A stretch of DNA of 64,000 nt. Origin: Planctomycetota bacterium. Its GTDB lineage: Bacteria > Planctomycetota > Phycisphaerae > Phycisphaerales > UBA1924. The position numbers and the translations under genes are program-made. The stretch covers positions 186,001-250,000 of the forward strand of contig JAFLCN010000002.1 of assembly GCA_017303555.1 (NCBI GenBank), written 5' to 3'. Positions 52,982-62,872 of this stretch are shown in pieces (the first letter of the stretch is position 1; each line of letters opens with the position of its first letter). The notes beneath the pieces were generated by a model, which was given only the letters and a program-made list of their open reading frames with translations, did no database searches and was not told where the DNA came from.

Positions 52982-53521
52982 CTACTTGGGCTGCAACACG
53001 AATGCCTTGTCAAGGTCGTGATGAGCGCCGTCCCGAAGCAGCCGGCTCCGCATCAGGCGGATTTCCTCGATCACGAACTCCGCATCGTCGAAGGGGAGGT
53101 GGGCCCTCGCAACGCCCTTGCCGGGGAACCTTGCAAGCGTGAAATGAGGCACAAACTCCGAACGCTTTCCCTGCTCCAGGGCGAGCCGATCGGCCAGTCG
53201 CTTCTGCACTTCGGCGAGGCCCCGGGCAAGCGTTGTCATTGCCGCAAGCAATCGCGGATTGCCACGCGCAGGGAGCATCGTGAGTTCGGTTGCCCGCAGC
53301 GTGATTGGGCCGAAGCCAACGCAGGCCCGCTGGATCGATTCTCGAATCTGCGGCAGGTCGCGTTCGTCCCGGTCGCCCAAGAACACGAGTGTCAGGTGAA
53401 CCTGCTCGGCTTCCGTGAGCCGCAATCCCATCGGGAGCAACTCGCGGGCTGCGTCGAGCCACCGTTCCGCCACGGATCGGGGCGGGTACGCGGCCAGAAA
53501 CAACCTGAGTTCCCGGCTCAT
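52982..53521 (-). CDS. thpR: RNA 2',3'-cyclic phosphodiesterase
   Basis: 179 aa of the 2H phosphoesterase (LigT) superfamily. Both catalytic HxTL tetrads are visible: HLTL near residue 42 and HFTL near residue 126. The enzyme opens 2',3'-cyclic phosphates on RNA ends. It sits 7 bases after the UXS gene on the same strand and 22 bases before the S10 peptidase start, so it is likely part of the UXS transcription unit. Cytoplasmic. Confidence 0.92.
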   Translation of the reverse strand: MSRELRLFLAAYPPRSVAERWLDAARELLPMGLRLTEAEQVHLTLVFLGDRDERDLPQIRESIQRACVGFGPITLRATELTMLPARGNPRLLAAMTTLARGLAEVQKRLADRLALEQGKRSEFVPHFTLARFPGKGVARAHLPFDDAEFVIEEIRLMRSRLLRDGAHHDLDKAFVLQPK

Positions 53522-53528
53522 GACGATG

Positions 53529-54500
53529 CTAAAAATTGGGCGTCGGGGCCCGGAACTGATCGAGGTCGATGCCGCGGAAGTACTCGATGGTCTTCGACAG
53601 ACCGGAATCGAGATTCACCGATGGCTCCCAACCCAGCTTTGCTTTGGCGAGCGTGATGTCGGGCCTGCGCTGGGTCGGATCGTCGGCGGGCAGCGGTCTC
53701 TGTACCAGCTTCGAACGCGAAGCGGTCATCCGGATGATCGTCTCGGCCAGCAGCTTGATGCTCATCTCGTTCGGGTTGCCCAGATTCACCGGCCCGTGAA
53801 AATCGTCCGGTCCGTTCATCATCGCGATCAGCCCGTCCACCAGATCGTCCACATAGCAGAACGATCGCGTTTGCGCGCCGTCGCCGAAGATCGAGATGTC
53901 GTTCCCGGCCAGGGCCTGCCGGATGAAGTTGCTCACCACACGGCCATCAAACGGGTGCATGCGTGGCCCGTACGTGTTGAAGATTCGCACCACGCGGATG
54001 TTCAGCTTGTTCATCCGCTGGTAGTCGAAGAACAGAGTTTCCGCCGCGCGTTTTCCTTCGTCATAGCACGCCCGGGGCCCGATCGGATTGACGTTTCCGC
54101 GATAGCTCTCCACCTGCGGGTGCACTTCCGGATCGCCGTAGACCTCGCTGGTCGAAGCCTGCAGGATCTTCGCCCGACACCGGCGGGCCATCCCCAGCAG
54201 GTTGATCGCTCCCATGACGCTCGTCTTCATGGTCTTGATCGGGTTGTACTGGTAGTGCCCCGGTGCCGCGGGGCACGCGAGGTTATAGATCTCGTCCACT
54301 TCAAGCCAGAGCGGATGGGTGATGTCGTGCCGGATCAATTCAAAGTTCGGCCGTCCGAGCAGGTGCGCGATGTTGTTCTTCTGGCTCGTGAAGAAATTGT
54401 CCACGCAGATCACGTCGTGGCCCGAGGCCACCAGCCGGTCGCACAGATGTGAACCAAGGAAGCCCGCCCCGCCTGTCACCACAATCCGCCGGATCTTCAT
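53529..54500 (-). CDS. UDP-glucuronate decarboxylase (UXS), SDR family
   Basis: 323 aa extended short-chain dehydrogenase that converts UDP-glucuronate to UDP-xylose for glycan synthesis. NAD motif [10 protein letters not shown] at residues 10-19, catalytic Ser-Tyr-Lys as [15 protein letters not shown] (Ser) and YDEGKR (YxxxK, about 147). [14 protein letters not shown] and RRPDITLAK are conserved UXS blocks. A UDP-glucose 4-epimerase-type activity is less likely because of these blocks. Its start overlaps the aldo-keto reductase stop by 4 bases, so translation is coupled. Confidence 0.93.
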   Translation of the reverse strand: MKIRRIVVTGGAGFLGSHLCDRLVASGHDVICVDNFFTSQKNNIAHLLGRPNFELIRHDITHPLWLEVDEIYNLACPAAPGHYQYNPIKTMKTSVMGAINLLGMARRCRAKILQASTSEVYGDPEVHPQVESYRGNVNPIGPRACYDEGKRAAETLFFDYQRMNKLNIRVVRIFNTYGPRMHPFDGRVVSNFIRQALAGNDISIFGDGAQTRSFCYVDDLVDGLIAMMNGPDDFHGPVNLGNPNEMSIKLLAETIIRMTASRSKLVQRPLPADDPTQRRPDITLAKAKLGWEPSVNLDSGLSKTIEYFRGIDLDQFRAPTPNF

Positions 54501-55348
54501 GCGCCCTTCTCCGTGCCCGCCCGCTCACCGGACAAGCCCTTGGCCACTTCATCGGTCGCTTGCACGGCCGCCTCGCAGTTCTCTCGCAGGTGCGCAATAT
54601 TCGTCGTTCCAACGATTGCGCTGCACACTCCCGGCACCCGGAATGCTCGCGTCATCGCGTTGACAATCGGGCTTGGTCCGATCGCGTCGAGGTGGCCGCT
54701 CGCGAGAGTTTTCTTCAGCAGAATCCCTATGCCGAGCTGCGCCGCCCGTTCGGAGACGAGTTCCATGGCCGGCGTTCCGCCCAGTTCAATCATCAGCACA
54801 TCCGCCCATTCGAACGCCCGGATCGCGCCCTCGAACGACTTCACCGAGGCCCCGATTGCCCGCACTCGTCCGCTTGTTTTGGCCCTGGCGAGCGCTCGGA
54901 TCGCGCCACGAAACGCCTCCGGCTCCACCTCCGCGTGCCCGTCCGAATGAAGGAGCACGCAGCCGAGTTCCGCCACCCGGAGCCGGTCGAGGCTCCGGTC
55001 GATGCTCCCGCTCACGGCGCTTTCCGAGAAATCAAAGCTGGACGATGAACCGTCCCACGCTTCACCGGCTTTCGTCACGATAAACCACGGGTGGGTTCGA
55101 CCCTGAAGCAGCCTCCCCAGCCGCTCTTCCGAATCTCCGTACGCCGGCGCGGTGTCAATCAGGTTGATTTCCAATCGCTCCGCGGCATCGAGCAGCGCGC
55201 CGGCCTCGGCATCGGTCGGAATCGAGGAAACGCCCGGGTACTTGACGCCTGTGACCCGACCGAACTTGACCGTTCCAAGCCCGACGATACTCAGAGCAAT
55301 CCCGCTCTTTCCGAGCATTCGTTTCGGGACGATCGTCTGCGATGTCAT
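54497..55348 (-). CDS. Aldo/keto reductase
   Basis: 283 aa TIM-barrel oxidoreductase, NADPH-dependent. Catalytic tetrad as Asp in [10 protein letters not shown], Tyr in AYG, Lys in FIVTKAG, His in LLHSDG. The later GSxxxxH-type segment is [10 protein letters not shown]. Start at [12 protein letters not shown] overlaps the stop of the FAD oxidoreductase gene by 4 bases. It is placed between UXS and the FAD enzyme, so the run looks like one operon, but a common pathway cannot be named. Confidence 0.88.
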   Translation of the reverse strand: MTSQTIVPKRMLGKSGIALSIVGLGTVKFGRVTGVKYPGVSSIPTDAEAGALLDAAERLEINLIDTAPAYGDSEERLGRLLQGRTHPWFIVTKAGEAWDGSSSSFDFSESAVSGSIDRSLDRLRVAELGCVLLHSDGHAEVEPEAFRGAIRALARAKTSGRVRAIGASVKSFEGAIRAFEWADVLMIELGGTPAMELVSERAAQLGIGILLKKTLASGHLDAIGPSPIVNAMTRAFRVPGVCSAIVGTTNIAHLRENCEAAVQATDEVAKGLSGERAGTEKGA

Positions 55349-56544
55349 TCGCGAATCTGCCACGCGGGAATAGCGTAGTCGGGGCGCGCCTCCGATCCGG
55401 GAATCCATTCGTTGCCGGGAACCGGGCGAAGTCGTGCCTGAATGAGCCTGCACACGTCGTCGGCCGCTGCGGGCGCCATCACGAGTTTGGTCGGCCAAAC
55501 CGCGATTGCGCCGGTTCCGCCAATTTCGCGAACCACCGGCGCATCCGGCCGTTTGCCCGCATCTGTCTTGCCCTCGGCGCGAGAGATTCGTATCGCACGG
55601 AAGCTCCAGCTTTCCGGATTGAGCCCCGGGAAACAGATCTCGAGTTCAGACTTTGCCGCCGCGATCTGATCTTCCTGCGGACGAACGACCCCGCTTTCTG
55701 CAAGTTCACCCCCGAGATACCAATGAACGACGCTTCCGGTGATTGCACTCGTGACCGACAGCCGCGGCTTGTCCGTTGCCGAGGCAACCCAGTGCCCGAA
55801 GAGCGGGCCCGGCGCTCCAGCGGCCGCCACCATGTGCAAATCTCGGCGCTGCATCCAATCATCCGGTCGTTGCCCGAGCATTTCGAGCAACCCCGCGTTT
55901 CCTTCGCCCGCGCAAAGCACCAGAGCCCCCGCCCGCAGTTCTCCGGATTCGGTGGACACCACCGATTGGTCCTGGGTTGACGCGATCGCGCGAACACCGG
56001 TCCGAATGAGCGGCCCCCGGGCGCTCTGCGCAAGGCTTCGTACAACCGAAATCGGATCGATCACGGTTTCGCCGACGCGATAAACCGAACGGCCGCGCTG
56101 TGCGAGAAAGGACGGGATCTCCTTTGGTTCCGCGGGTACAACGTGACTCGTCAGCACTTTCGAGGCGATCGCGCCGGTCAGCTTTGAAAGCAGGCCCGCA
56201 TCCGTCCACATCAGCATCCGATCGGCGAGCACGCGCACACCGGACAAGTCCGGCCCCGCACGACCGGTCATGGCGTCGTCCCAGGCGCGGGCTGATTCTT
56301 CGGCAACCGCCGCTGCGTGCGCCGCCTGGGCGCTGAGCGCATACTTCACGCCCCGATGCAGAATCCCCTGAGAGGCGCCGGTCTGTCCGGAGCCGAGAGA
56401 GTTGCTTTCAAGCAGCGCGACGCTGTAACCGGCCTGCGCAATTCTCCAGCGGCACCAGAGCCCCGAGACTCCGCCCCCGATGATCACGACATCGAATCGC
56501 CCGTTCGACAACATTCCTCCGGAATCCGCCATCTCAGGCGGCAT
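55345..56544 (-). CDS. FAD-dependent oxidoreductase (DAO family)
   Basis: 399 aa with the FAD-binding Rossmann motif VVIIGGGVSGLWCRWRIAQAG (residues about 19-39) and the DAO-family GSGQTGASQGILHRGVKYAL block. This region resembles glycerol-3-phosphate dehydrogenase/sarcosine-oxidase type enzymes. The substrate cannot be predicted. Coupled at both ends: its start overlaps the LysM gene stop by 1 base (TAATG) and its stop overlaps the aldo-keto reductase start. Confidence 0.85.
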   Translation of the reverse strand: MPPEMADSGGMLSNGRFDVVIIGGGVSGLWCRWRIAQAGYSVALLESNSLGSGQTGASQGILHRGVKYALSAQAAHAAAVAEESARAWDDAMTGRAGPDLSGVRVLADRMLMWTDAGLLSKLTGAIASKVLTSHVVPAEPKEIPSFLAQRGRSVYRVGETVIDPISVVRSLAQSARGPLIRTGVRAIASTQDQSVVSTESGELRAGALVLCAGEGNAGLLEMLGQRPDDWMQRRDLHMVAAAGAPGPLFGHWVASATDKPRLSVTSAITGSVVHWYLGGELAESGVVRPQEDQIAAAKSELEICFPGLNPESWSFRAIRISRAEGKTDAGKRPDAPVVREIGGTGAIAVWPTKLVMAPAAADDVCRLIQARLRPVPGNEWIPGSEARPDYAIPAWQIRE

Positions 56545-57221
56545 TATTGCGGCGCGGGCGGAATCTGCAGCACCTGCCCCGGTCGCAGATCTTCGGCCTT
56601 GTTCAGCACGTTGCGGTTTGCACTCAAGATGAGATCGACGCGGCGGATCGTGCCGTAGTACTTCCGCGAAATGCCCGTAAGCGTGTCGCCAGCGACGACG
56701 GTGTGTGCTCGGCCGCGTTCGGCGCTCGCTGCTTCCACCCGCTCCGATGGCGCAACCGTCGTTGGCTTTCCTTGAATGTTGGCAGGGTCACGGGGAATGC
56801 GAATCACGCGTCCGGGCTTGATCCGCTTGGGGTCCATCAGCGGATTGGCCTTGGCGATGATGTCCGCGCGGGCGCGGCTGCCGAAGAACTTGAGCGCGAT
56901 CGACGCGAACGTGTCGTCGGGCTGAACCGTGTACTCGTCGAACTCCGGCGCGATCACGCCGCCCGACGGCGCGCGGGGAGCCGGACGAATCTGCGGAGCT
57001 GATTCCTGCGGGAGCCTTGTCGGACCTGGAGACGGCTCGGCAACGGCGTGCGGCAGCTTCGGGCGTTCCGGCGGTACATCGCTCACGAGTTCGGCCTTCG
57101 GTCCGTCTGCCGCGCCGAAGCTGATCTTGCCCTCGGTGGGCGTCCACAGCCAGAACACGATGATCCAGACCACCACGAGGCAGAAGAGCCCGACCGCGAT
57201 CTTTCCGCCGTGGTACTCCAC
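56544..57221 (-). CDS. Membrane-anchored double LysM protein
   Basis: 225 aa: a short cytoplasmic end, one transmembrane helix (about residues 8-26, VGLFCLVVVWIIVFWLW), a proline-rich spacer, then two LysM domains (about 96-143, YTVQPDDTFASIALKFFG, and about 172-218, HTVVAGDTLTGISRKYYG) that bind peptidoglycan. The GTG at 57221 is chosen as start because GGGAGG lies 7 bases upstream; an in-frame GTG at 57257 lacks a site. Follows secDF by about 80 bases and leads the overlapping run to UXS. Probably a cell-wall-binding anchor. Confidence 0.86.
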   Translation of the reverse strand: MEYHGGKIAVGLFCLVVVWIIVFWLWTPTEGKISFGAADGPKAELVSDVPPERPKLPHAVAEPSPGPTRLPQESAPQIRPAPRAPSGGVIAPEFDEYTVQPDDTFASIALKFFGSRARADIIAKANPLMDPKRIKPGRVIRIPRDPANIQGKPTTVAPSERVEAASAERGRAHTVVAGDTLTGISRKYYGTIRRVDLILSANRNVLNKAEDLRPGQVLQIPPAPQ

Positions 57222-57302
57222 GACCGACCTCCCGGGGCGTCGTGCCCTTCCCGCCACCCCCGCTCGCTTCGCTCGGGCCTCAGCCCGGGACGGAGGTGTC
57301 GA

Positions 57303-60300
57303 TCAACGGGCCACCGAGGCGGCACCCGCCAACGCCGGAACTCCACTATCGACTTTTCGACGCTTGCCGGACCAGACAAGGGGTGCGGCAATACCGACCG
57401 ACGAATAGGTACCGACCACCAGGCCGACGGTGAGGGCGAACGCGAACGGCCGCATTCCCTCGCCGCCCAGGATGTAGAGAGCGATACACGCGAAGAAGGT
57501 CGAGCCGCCGGTGATAACGGTTCGGCTCAGCGTGTGGTTGACGGCGGTGTTGATCATGTCGTAATCCGCCTCGGCGCTCTTGCCCTTGGTCTCGCGGATT
57601 CGATCCATGATGACGATGGTGTCGTTGAGCGAATATCCCGCGATGGTCAGCAGTGCCGCGATCATGTTCAGATCGATGCGGAACGGGAGCAGGCCGAGCG
57701 CCTGGGCGACCGACTCGGTCGTCGTGTTCTTGTACAGGAGCTGGCAGATGGCGATGCACACCACGACGATGACGACGTCGTGGATGAGGGCGATGAGTGC
57801 CGCGAGTGAGAACCGAAGGCTCTTGAACCGGATCCAGATGTAGATCGAGATGAGCACGAAGCTGAGCGAAGTCGCGACGATTGCCTGCGCGCGGAACGAT
57901 TCGGCGATGGCCGGGCTGAAGATGATCACGCTCGCCGGGACCTGCGCCTGCGTGAGCGCGGATTCGATGAGCTGCCACTCGCGATTCGCGAGCTGCTCGG
58001 TCCAGCGTTCCTCGTTGTCGAAGACCTTGAGGTTGTCGTCGTAGACCACCACCACCGCCGACTTGACGGCGCTCGCATCGCCGGAAGTAACCACGATCGT
58101 CCGCTTGCGGGCGAGCGTGTCGGCGAACTCGGCCGTGCTGCGTTCAGATTCAAGCCGCTGCTGAAGGGTGGCGAGCGGAATCGGAGGGGTGATGTCGTTC
58201 AGGACGATGGCAACGCCGCCGATCGAGTCGCCGACGTTCTTCGCCTGAGCCAGGGTGGCGCCGATGTTCGTGCCGAGATCGCCCGTTGTCACGCGGTGAA
58301 TGGGCGCCGCCGCCGCTTTCGCGTCGGAATCACGGAACCGCAGCGCGGGCTGCTGCTCCATGACGTCGGCGAACTTCTCGACAAGCGCCTCGAGCACCTG
58401 ATCGCTCTGGGTCGAAGAGGTCTTGACGGTGAAGCGCCAGCTTGTCACTCCGTCGCTCTGGGGGTCGATCGGCAGGACTTCGGCGTTCACGAGCTCGCGG
58501 AGCGGGCTTTCGAGAGGAGCGGAATCGGCGATCGAAGCGACGCGATCCTGCACCTGGCCGCGATTCAGCGTCTCGTGTTCGTCCGAACCCGGGGCCTTGG
58601 GCTTGAACTCCAAAGTGACGGCGGTGCCGCCCCGGAACTCGTTGTCGAGCATCTCGCGGCCCTGATAGGCAACGAGCGCGAGACCCGCGAGCACGTAGAT
58701 CGTTGAAACGGTGAAGAAGACCGGGCGGAGCTTCAACCAGTCCACGTTGGGGGTCAATGCCCGCTGCAGCCCCGGGACGGCGAGCGGGAGCATGTTGATC
58801 CGATTCCAGCCCCAGCCGATGGCGATCTCGAACATCTGGCGGCTAAACACGAGGGCGCAGAACAGCGTCGAAACAACGCCGATGCCCATGGTGATCGCAA
58901 AGCCCCGGATCTCCTGCGTGCCCGTGTAGTAGAGGACCACGCACACGATCAGGTTGGTCACGTTTCCGTCAACGATCGAACTGAACGCTTTGTCGAAACC
59001 GATTCGGACCGCCGTTTTGGTATCAGCCCCGCGCAGGATCTCTTCGCGGATACGTTCGTAGACCAGCACGTTCGAGTCAACGGCCATGCCGAACGTCAGG
59101 ATGATTGCCGCGATGCCCGGCATGCTGAACGCCGCGTGGTTCATCGCGAGCGCGCCCAGCACCAGAATCGAGTTGGCGAGGAGCGCGATGACCGCGATCA
59201 CGCCCGCGCCGAAGTAGTACACCACGATAAAGGCCGAGACCGCGATGAGCGCCACCAGGCCGGCCTTGAAGCCCTTCGCGAGGTTGTCCGCGCCGAGCTC
59301 GGGACCGACGGAGCTGATGCTGATCGGTTCTGGGCTCAATTTCGCCTGGAGCGAACCGGCGGCGAGCACGCGGATGACGTAGCGTCGCTCCTCCGCGTCG
59401 AACGAGCCGGTGATCTGGCCGCTCTTGCTGATCGCCGAGTTGAGCGTCGGCGCCGTGTACACCTCGTCGTCGAGCAGGACGGCCATGCGTTCACGGACGT
59501 GGTCTTTCGTCAACTCGCCCAGCTTGGTCGCGCCCGGCGCGTCCATGACAAAGTCGATCGCCGGTCCGCCCCGCGAATCGCGTCCTTCCATCGCCCGCGA
59601 AACGCTCCAATCGCCGTCCGCCTTCGTCAGGCGGCTGCCCCGCACATCCCAGACCAGCATGTAATACTGGCCCTGATATTCCTCAACGATGTAGTTCCGC
59701 CCGCGGAAAAACTCGGCCGGATTCTGCTGCAGGAACGCGAGCTCCTGCTCGGACTGATACCACCCGTCGATCTGGTTGATCTTCGCCCACATCGCTTCCG
59801 GCGGGCGGGCGGCACGCGGCCCCTTCAGGCGCAGTTCCTCGCGGAGCTGCTGCTCGTCCGGACGCCGCCCCGGATCGACCGTGATCCGGAAGCTCAAAAC
59901 GCCCGCGCCCTGCAACATCCGGACCAGATCCTGCGGATCGTCGAGCGTCGTCCGCTTCGACGCGTAGGCCGCGTACTTCTCGAGAACCGCTTCCAACTGA
60001 TCCTTCGCATCGGGGTATGAATCCCGGATGCGGGAAAGGGCGTGCTCGCGAGCGCTCGGCAGAAGGATCTTCTTGCCGCTCGCATCTTCGATGCTTCTCT
60101 TGCGATCCGACAGCATGAGCGCCTGGCGGACTTCTGCCGGGGGCAGAACCGTCGCGAGCGCCGCGCGGGTCAGATCTTCGACTTTGAGCTCCGCTTCGCC
60201 CGCCTTATCGACAAGGATGTCGAGCTCCGACACCGGCGCGTTCGCGGCCTTGGCTTTTTCGATCTCGCTCCGGAGCAGCGCAACCTGGTCCGATTCAGCG

Positions 60301-60761
60301 ACGAGCGCCTCGAGCGCCGCTTTGCGCTTCTGGTTGCCTTCCGCCAGCTCCGCAACGCGCTTGGTGCGGGCTTCGCCCTGGAGCGCCATCAACTCGGTCA
60401 GCCGTTCGCGCGTCAAACCTGTGCGTCCGAGCCGGCGCAGTTCATCCTCGAACCTGGCTTTCAGTTCCTTCACTTCGGCGCGGGGAAGCGGCATCGAGAT
60501 CTCGATGCGGTCGCGCCCCTGGCTGACCATCGAGATTTCCATGAGCCCGTCCGGATCGACGCGGTTCTTCAGGACCTCGATGGTGTCGGCGACGACCTTC
60601 TTGGCGTCCTCGTCCGGGCCGACTTCGACCTGATACACGAGCGTGACGCCGCCGGCCAGGTCCTTGCCGAGACGGAGACGCTCTTCGGGCGGGAACGTCT
60701 GCCACGCGAAAAAGACGATGATCGCCAGAACGATGCAAAGGTTTCTGTAGAGTTTGCCCAT
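57303..60761 (-). CDS. secDF: Fused SecD-SecF protein translocase subunit
   Basis: 1152 aa. N-terminal helix (MGKLYRNLCIVLAIIVFFAW), then DLAGGVTLVYQVEVGPDED, the SecD P1 domain, TM2-6 (from about residue 497, GLVALIAVSAFIVVYYFGAG, with GMAVDSNVLVYERIREE), then SecF from about 670 (LTPNVDWLKLRPVFFTVSTIYV.. GYSLNDTIVIMDRIRE near 1030). It uses proton flow to pull exported proteins out of SecYEG. SecDF fusions usually have about 740-1000 residues; the excess here is mainly a long charged, coiled-coil-like insertion at about 90-260 in the first periplasmic domain. It follows yajC by 68 bases. Confidence 0.96.
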   Translation of the reverse strand: MGKLYRNLCIVLAIIVFFAWQTFPPEERLRLGKDLAGGVTLVYQVEVGPDEDAKKVVADTIEVLKNRVDPDGLMEISMVSQGRDRIEISMPLPRAEVKELKARFEDELRRLGRTGLTRERLTELMALQGEARTKRVAELAEGNQKRKAALEALVAESDQVALLRSEIEKAKAANAPVSELDILVDKAGEAELKVEDLTRAALATVLPPAEVRQALMLSDRKRSIEDASGKKILLPSAREHALSRIRDSYPDAKDQLEAVLEKYAAYASKRTTLDDPQDLVRMLQGAGVLSFRITVDPGRRPDEQQLREELRLKGPRAARPPEAMWAKINQIDGWYQSEQELAFLQQNPAEFFRGRNYIVEEYQGQYYMLVWDVRGSRLTKADGDWSVSRAMEGRDSRGGPAIDFVMDAPGATKLGELTKDHVRERMAVLLDDEVYTAPTLNSAISKSGQITGSFDAEERRYVIRVLAAGSLQAKLSPEPISISSVGPELGADNLAKGFKAGLVALIAVSAFIVVYYFGAGVIAVIALLANSILVLGALAMNHAAFSMPGIAAIILTFGMAVDSNVLVYERIREEILRGADTKTAVRIGFDKAFSSIVDGNVTNLIVCVVLYYTGTQEIRGFAITMGIGVVSTLFCALVFSRQMFEIAIGWGWNRINMLPLAVPGLQRALTPNVDWLKLRPVFFTVSTIYVLAGLALVAYQGREMLDNEFRGGTAVTLEFKPKAPGSDEHETLNRGQVQDRVASIADSAPLESPLRELVNAEVLPIDPQSDGVTSWRFTVKTSSTQSDQVLEALVEKFADVMEQQPALRFRDSDAKAAAAPIHRVTTGDLGTNIGATLAQAKNVGDSIGGVAIVLNDITPPIPLATLQQRLESERSTAEFADTLARKRTIVVTSGDASAVKSAVVVVYDDNLKVFDNEERWTEQLANREWQLIESALTQAQVPASVIIFSPAIAESFRAQAIVATSLSFVLISIYIWIRFKSLRFSLAALIALIHDVVIVVVCIAICQLLYKNTTTESVAQALGLLPFRIDLNMIAALLTIAGYSLNDTIVIMDRIRETKGKSAEADYDMINTAVNHTLSRTVITGGSTFFACIALYILGGEGMRPFAFALTVGLVVGTYSSVGIAAPLVWSGKRRKVDSGVPALAGAASVAR

Positions 60762-60829
60762 GCCTATCCCGAATTCAATTCTGAAAGCCGCCGGACGGCG
60801 TCCGGTCCCGGAAACGGATCAACGTTGAT

Positions 60830-61360
60830 TCAGCGTGCCCCGGCGCCGAGTGCCGCGGGCTTGGACTCGACGGAGGAATCCGCCTTCGGGTCCTTCGACG
60901 ATTTCAGGATTCCCTGCACCGCCGTCTTGGCAAAGCGGATCTTGCCCTCTTCCATCCGCACGACAATCTCATCGTCCCGGATGTCGCTCACCACGCCGAT
61001 GATCCCGCCCAGCATCTGCACCGTGTCGCCCTTGCGAAGCGAGGTGTTCATCTCGTCGCGTTTCTTCTTTTCCTTGCGGCTGCCGTTCCACGTCGTGAAA
61101 ATGATCAGCAGCAGCATGCCGCCCATCAGGTACAGGAACATTGGATCGAATCCGGCCGGCTTGGCGGCACCCGGAGCCGTCGTTCCGGCGGGAGGCAACG
61201 GCTGCCCTTCAACCGCCGTCGTCTTTGACGCGGTCGGAATCCCCAGCGGCACCAGAGCCTGATTGGACTGCTGCGCACTCGGCGCAGCGCCCGCAGTCGC
61301 CCCCGATTGCCCACCCTGCGCCAGAATCATCGTCGAAAACGGCTGCATCTGCATTCCCAT
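60830..61360 (-). CDS. yajC: Preprotein translocase subunit YajC
   Basis: 176 aa. Start at MGMQMQPFSTMIL with TTGGAG upstream. The N-terminal 70 residues are a Gly/Ala/Pro/Ser/Thr-rich extension absent from most YajC proteins. One transmembrane helix (FLYLMGGMLLLIIFTTW, about 77-95) precedes the conserved KKRDEMNTSLRKGDTVQMLGGIIGVVSDI block. YajC associates with SecDF, and it is 68 bases upstream of secDF on the same strand, the usual order. tgt precedes it, as in E. coli tgt-yajC-secD-secF. Confidence 0.93.
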   Translation of the reverse strand: MGMQMQPFSTMILAQGGQSGATAGAAPSAQQSNQALVPLGIPTASKTTAVEGQPLPPAGTTAPGAAKPAGFDPMFLYLMGGMLLLIIFTTWNGSRKEKKKRDEMNTSLRKGDTVQMLGGIIGVVSDIRDDEIVVRMEEGKIRFAKTAVQGILKSSKDPKADSSVESKPAALGAGAR

Positions 61361-61586
61361 CAAACTCCAACTAGCCCCTGTCGCGCGCGGCCCATTTCCA
61401 GAAGCACTTCCGCACCCGGAGATGCCAAAAACCGCCCGAACAAGGAACTGCAAGGGTAGCCGGACAAAACACAATTGTCGGCCCGAATCCGGACGCTTCC
61501 GGTGTCCGGGTTCGCGGGCAAGCTGCCCGAACAACCTAGCTCCCCGTTTCGGAACTGGTTCGTCGGCATCAATCTGTAATTGGCGA

Positions 61587-62840
61587 TCACTTGGATGGAA
61601 TCTCGGGTGCCCTTCCCAGGGCAACCGGCCAGCGAGTGGTGAAAGTTGACCAATGGTCGCTCGCGATTGTCTGCCTCAAGTCGGCCATGAAGCGTTGAAA
61701 GTGCCGCAGGTTGTGAATTGTCACGAGCATCGGACCGAGCATCTCGTCCGCCATGAAGAGGTGACGCAGATAGCCGCGAGAAAAATGCCCGTTCGGCCCC
61801 GGCGTGCAGGCGTCGCAATCGCAGCCCACCTCAATCGGGGATGGATCATCCGCGTACTTGGCGTTTCGTAGCCGCAGTTGGCCGTTTGTTGTAAACGCAT
61901 TCGCGTTGCGCCCGTTTCGGGTTGGCAGGACGCAATCAAACATATCCACACCGGCGCGGACCGCCTCGTAGAGATCGCGTTCGTACCCCACACCCATCAG
62001 GTAACGCGGCTTCGAGTCGGGGAGCAACGGGGCCGTGAACCGCACGATTCTCGCGATATCGTCGGCGCTCTCGCCAACCGCGACACCGCCGATCGCGAAT
62101 CCGGGGCAGTCCAGTGCGCCAATCCGTTCCGCGGACCATCGCCTGCGGTCGAGGTCTGTTCCGCCCTGCACGATGCCGAAAAGTCCCTGATCTCCCTTTC
62201 GCTGGTGCGCGCGGATGCAGCGTTCGAGCCAGCGAACGGTCCGCTCGTTCGCAAGATCAAGGCGGGCGATGTGGTCGTAGGCCGATCTCCTGGCGCCTCG
62301 TGCCGAGAGGCCGCCGGAGTCTCGTTTCACCACCGATTCGAGCCGGGCCTGGCTCGGGCGCTCCACGTTTGGATCGATCGAGGGCGGACAATCGTCCAGG
62401 GCCATCAGAATGTCGGGCCCGAGCAGATTCTGCACTTCAACCGCTCGCTCCGGCGTCAAGCGGATGGTGCTTCCGTCAACGATCGACTTGAACGTCACGC
62501 CATCGTCGTCCACCTTGTTTGTGTCGCTCAGGCTGTAGGCCTGGTAGCCGCCGGAATCGGTCAGAATCGGCCGGTGCCAGTTCATGAACTTGTGGACGCC
62601 GCCCATCTTGGAAACCAGCTCGGGCCCCGGCCGGACGAGCAGGTGGTACGTGTTGTTCAACAGGATCTCGGCACCCGTCGCTTCGACCTGCGCGGGCAAG
62701 ATGCCCTTCACGGTGCCCTTGGTTCCCACCGGCATGAAGGCGGGGGTCTGGAAGGTTCCGTGGGGCGTTGAAACCACGCCGGTGCGCGCATTGCACACGC
62801 CGGATCTCGCACGAATTTCGAACCCGATCGGCCCGTTCAT
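61587..62840 (-). CDS. tgt: Queuine tRNA-ribosyltransferase
   Basis: 417 aa. It exchanges G34 in GUN anticodons for preQ1/queuine. Catalytic Asp in PILTDSGGYQ near residue 95, nucleophile Asp in DMFDCVLPTRNGRN near 285, FGIVQGG, and the zinc site CDCDAC..H near 335 are intact. An insertion of about 30 residues after DDCPPSID (about 134-163, with ERPSQARLESVVKRDSGG) is not part of the canonical enzyme of about 375 aa. Followed by yajC at a distance of 226 bases. Confidence 0.95.
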   Translation of the reverse strand: MNGPIGFEIRARSGVCNARTGVVSTPHGTFQTPAFMPVGTKGTVKGILPAQVEATGAEILLNNTYHLLVRPGPELVSKMGGVHKFMNWHRPILTDSGGYQAYSLSDTNKVDDDGVTFKSIVDGSTIRLTPERAVEVQNLLGPDILMALDDCPPSIDPNVERPSQARLESVVKRDSGGLSARGARRSAYDHIARLDLANERTVRWLERCIRAHQRKGDQGLFGIVQGGTDLDRRRWSAERIGALDCPGFAIGGVAVGESADDIARIVRFTAPLLPDSKPRYLMGVGYERDLYEAVRAGVDMFDCVLPTRNGRNANAFTTNGQLRLRNAKYADDPSPIEVGCDCDACTPGPNGHFSRGYLRHLFMADEMLGPMLVTIHNLRHFQRFMADLRQTIASDHWSTFTTRWPVALGRAPEIPSK

Positions 62841-62872
62841 GCACCATCATTGCAGCGTGTCGGCGACGCCGA

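Noticed and set aside
57261..57290. CGCTTCGCTCGGGC with a hairpin between the LysM gene and secDF, taken for a fifth REP element
   Set aside because: Only about 13 bases match; the flank and TACGGC part are absent, so it is likely a chance GC-rich similarity.
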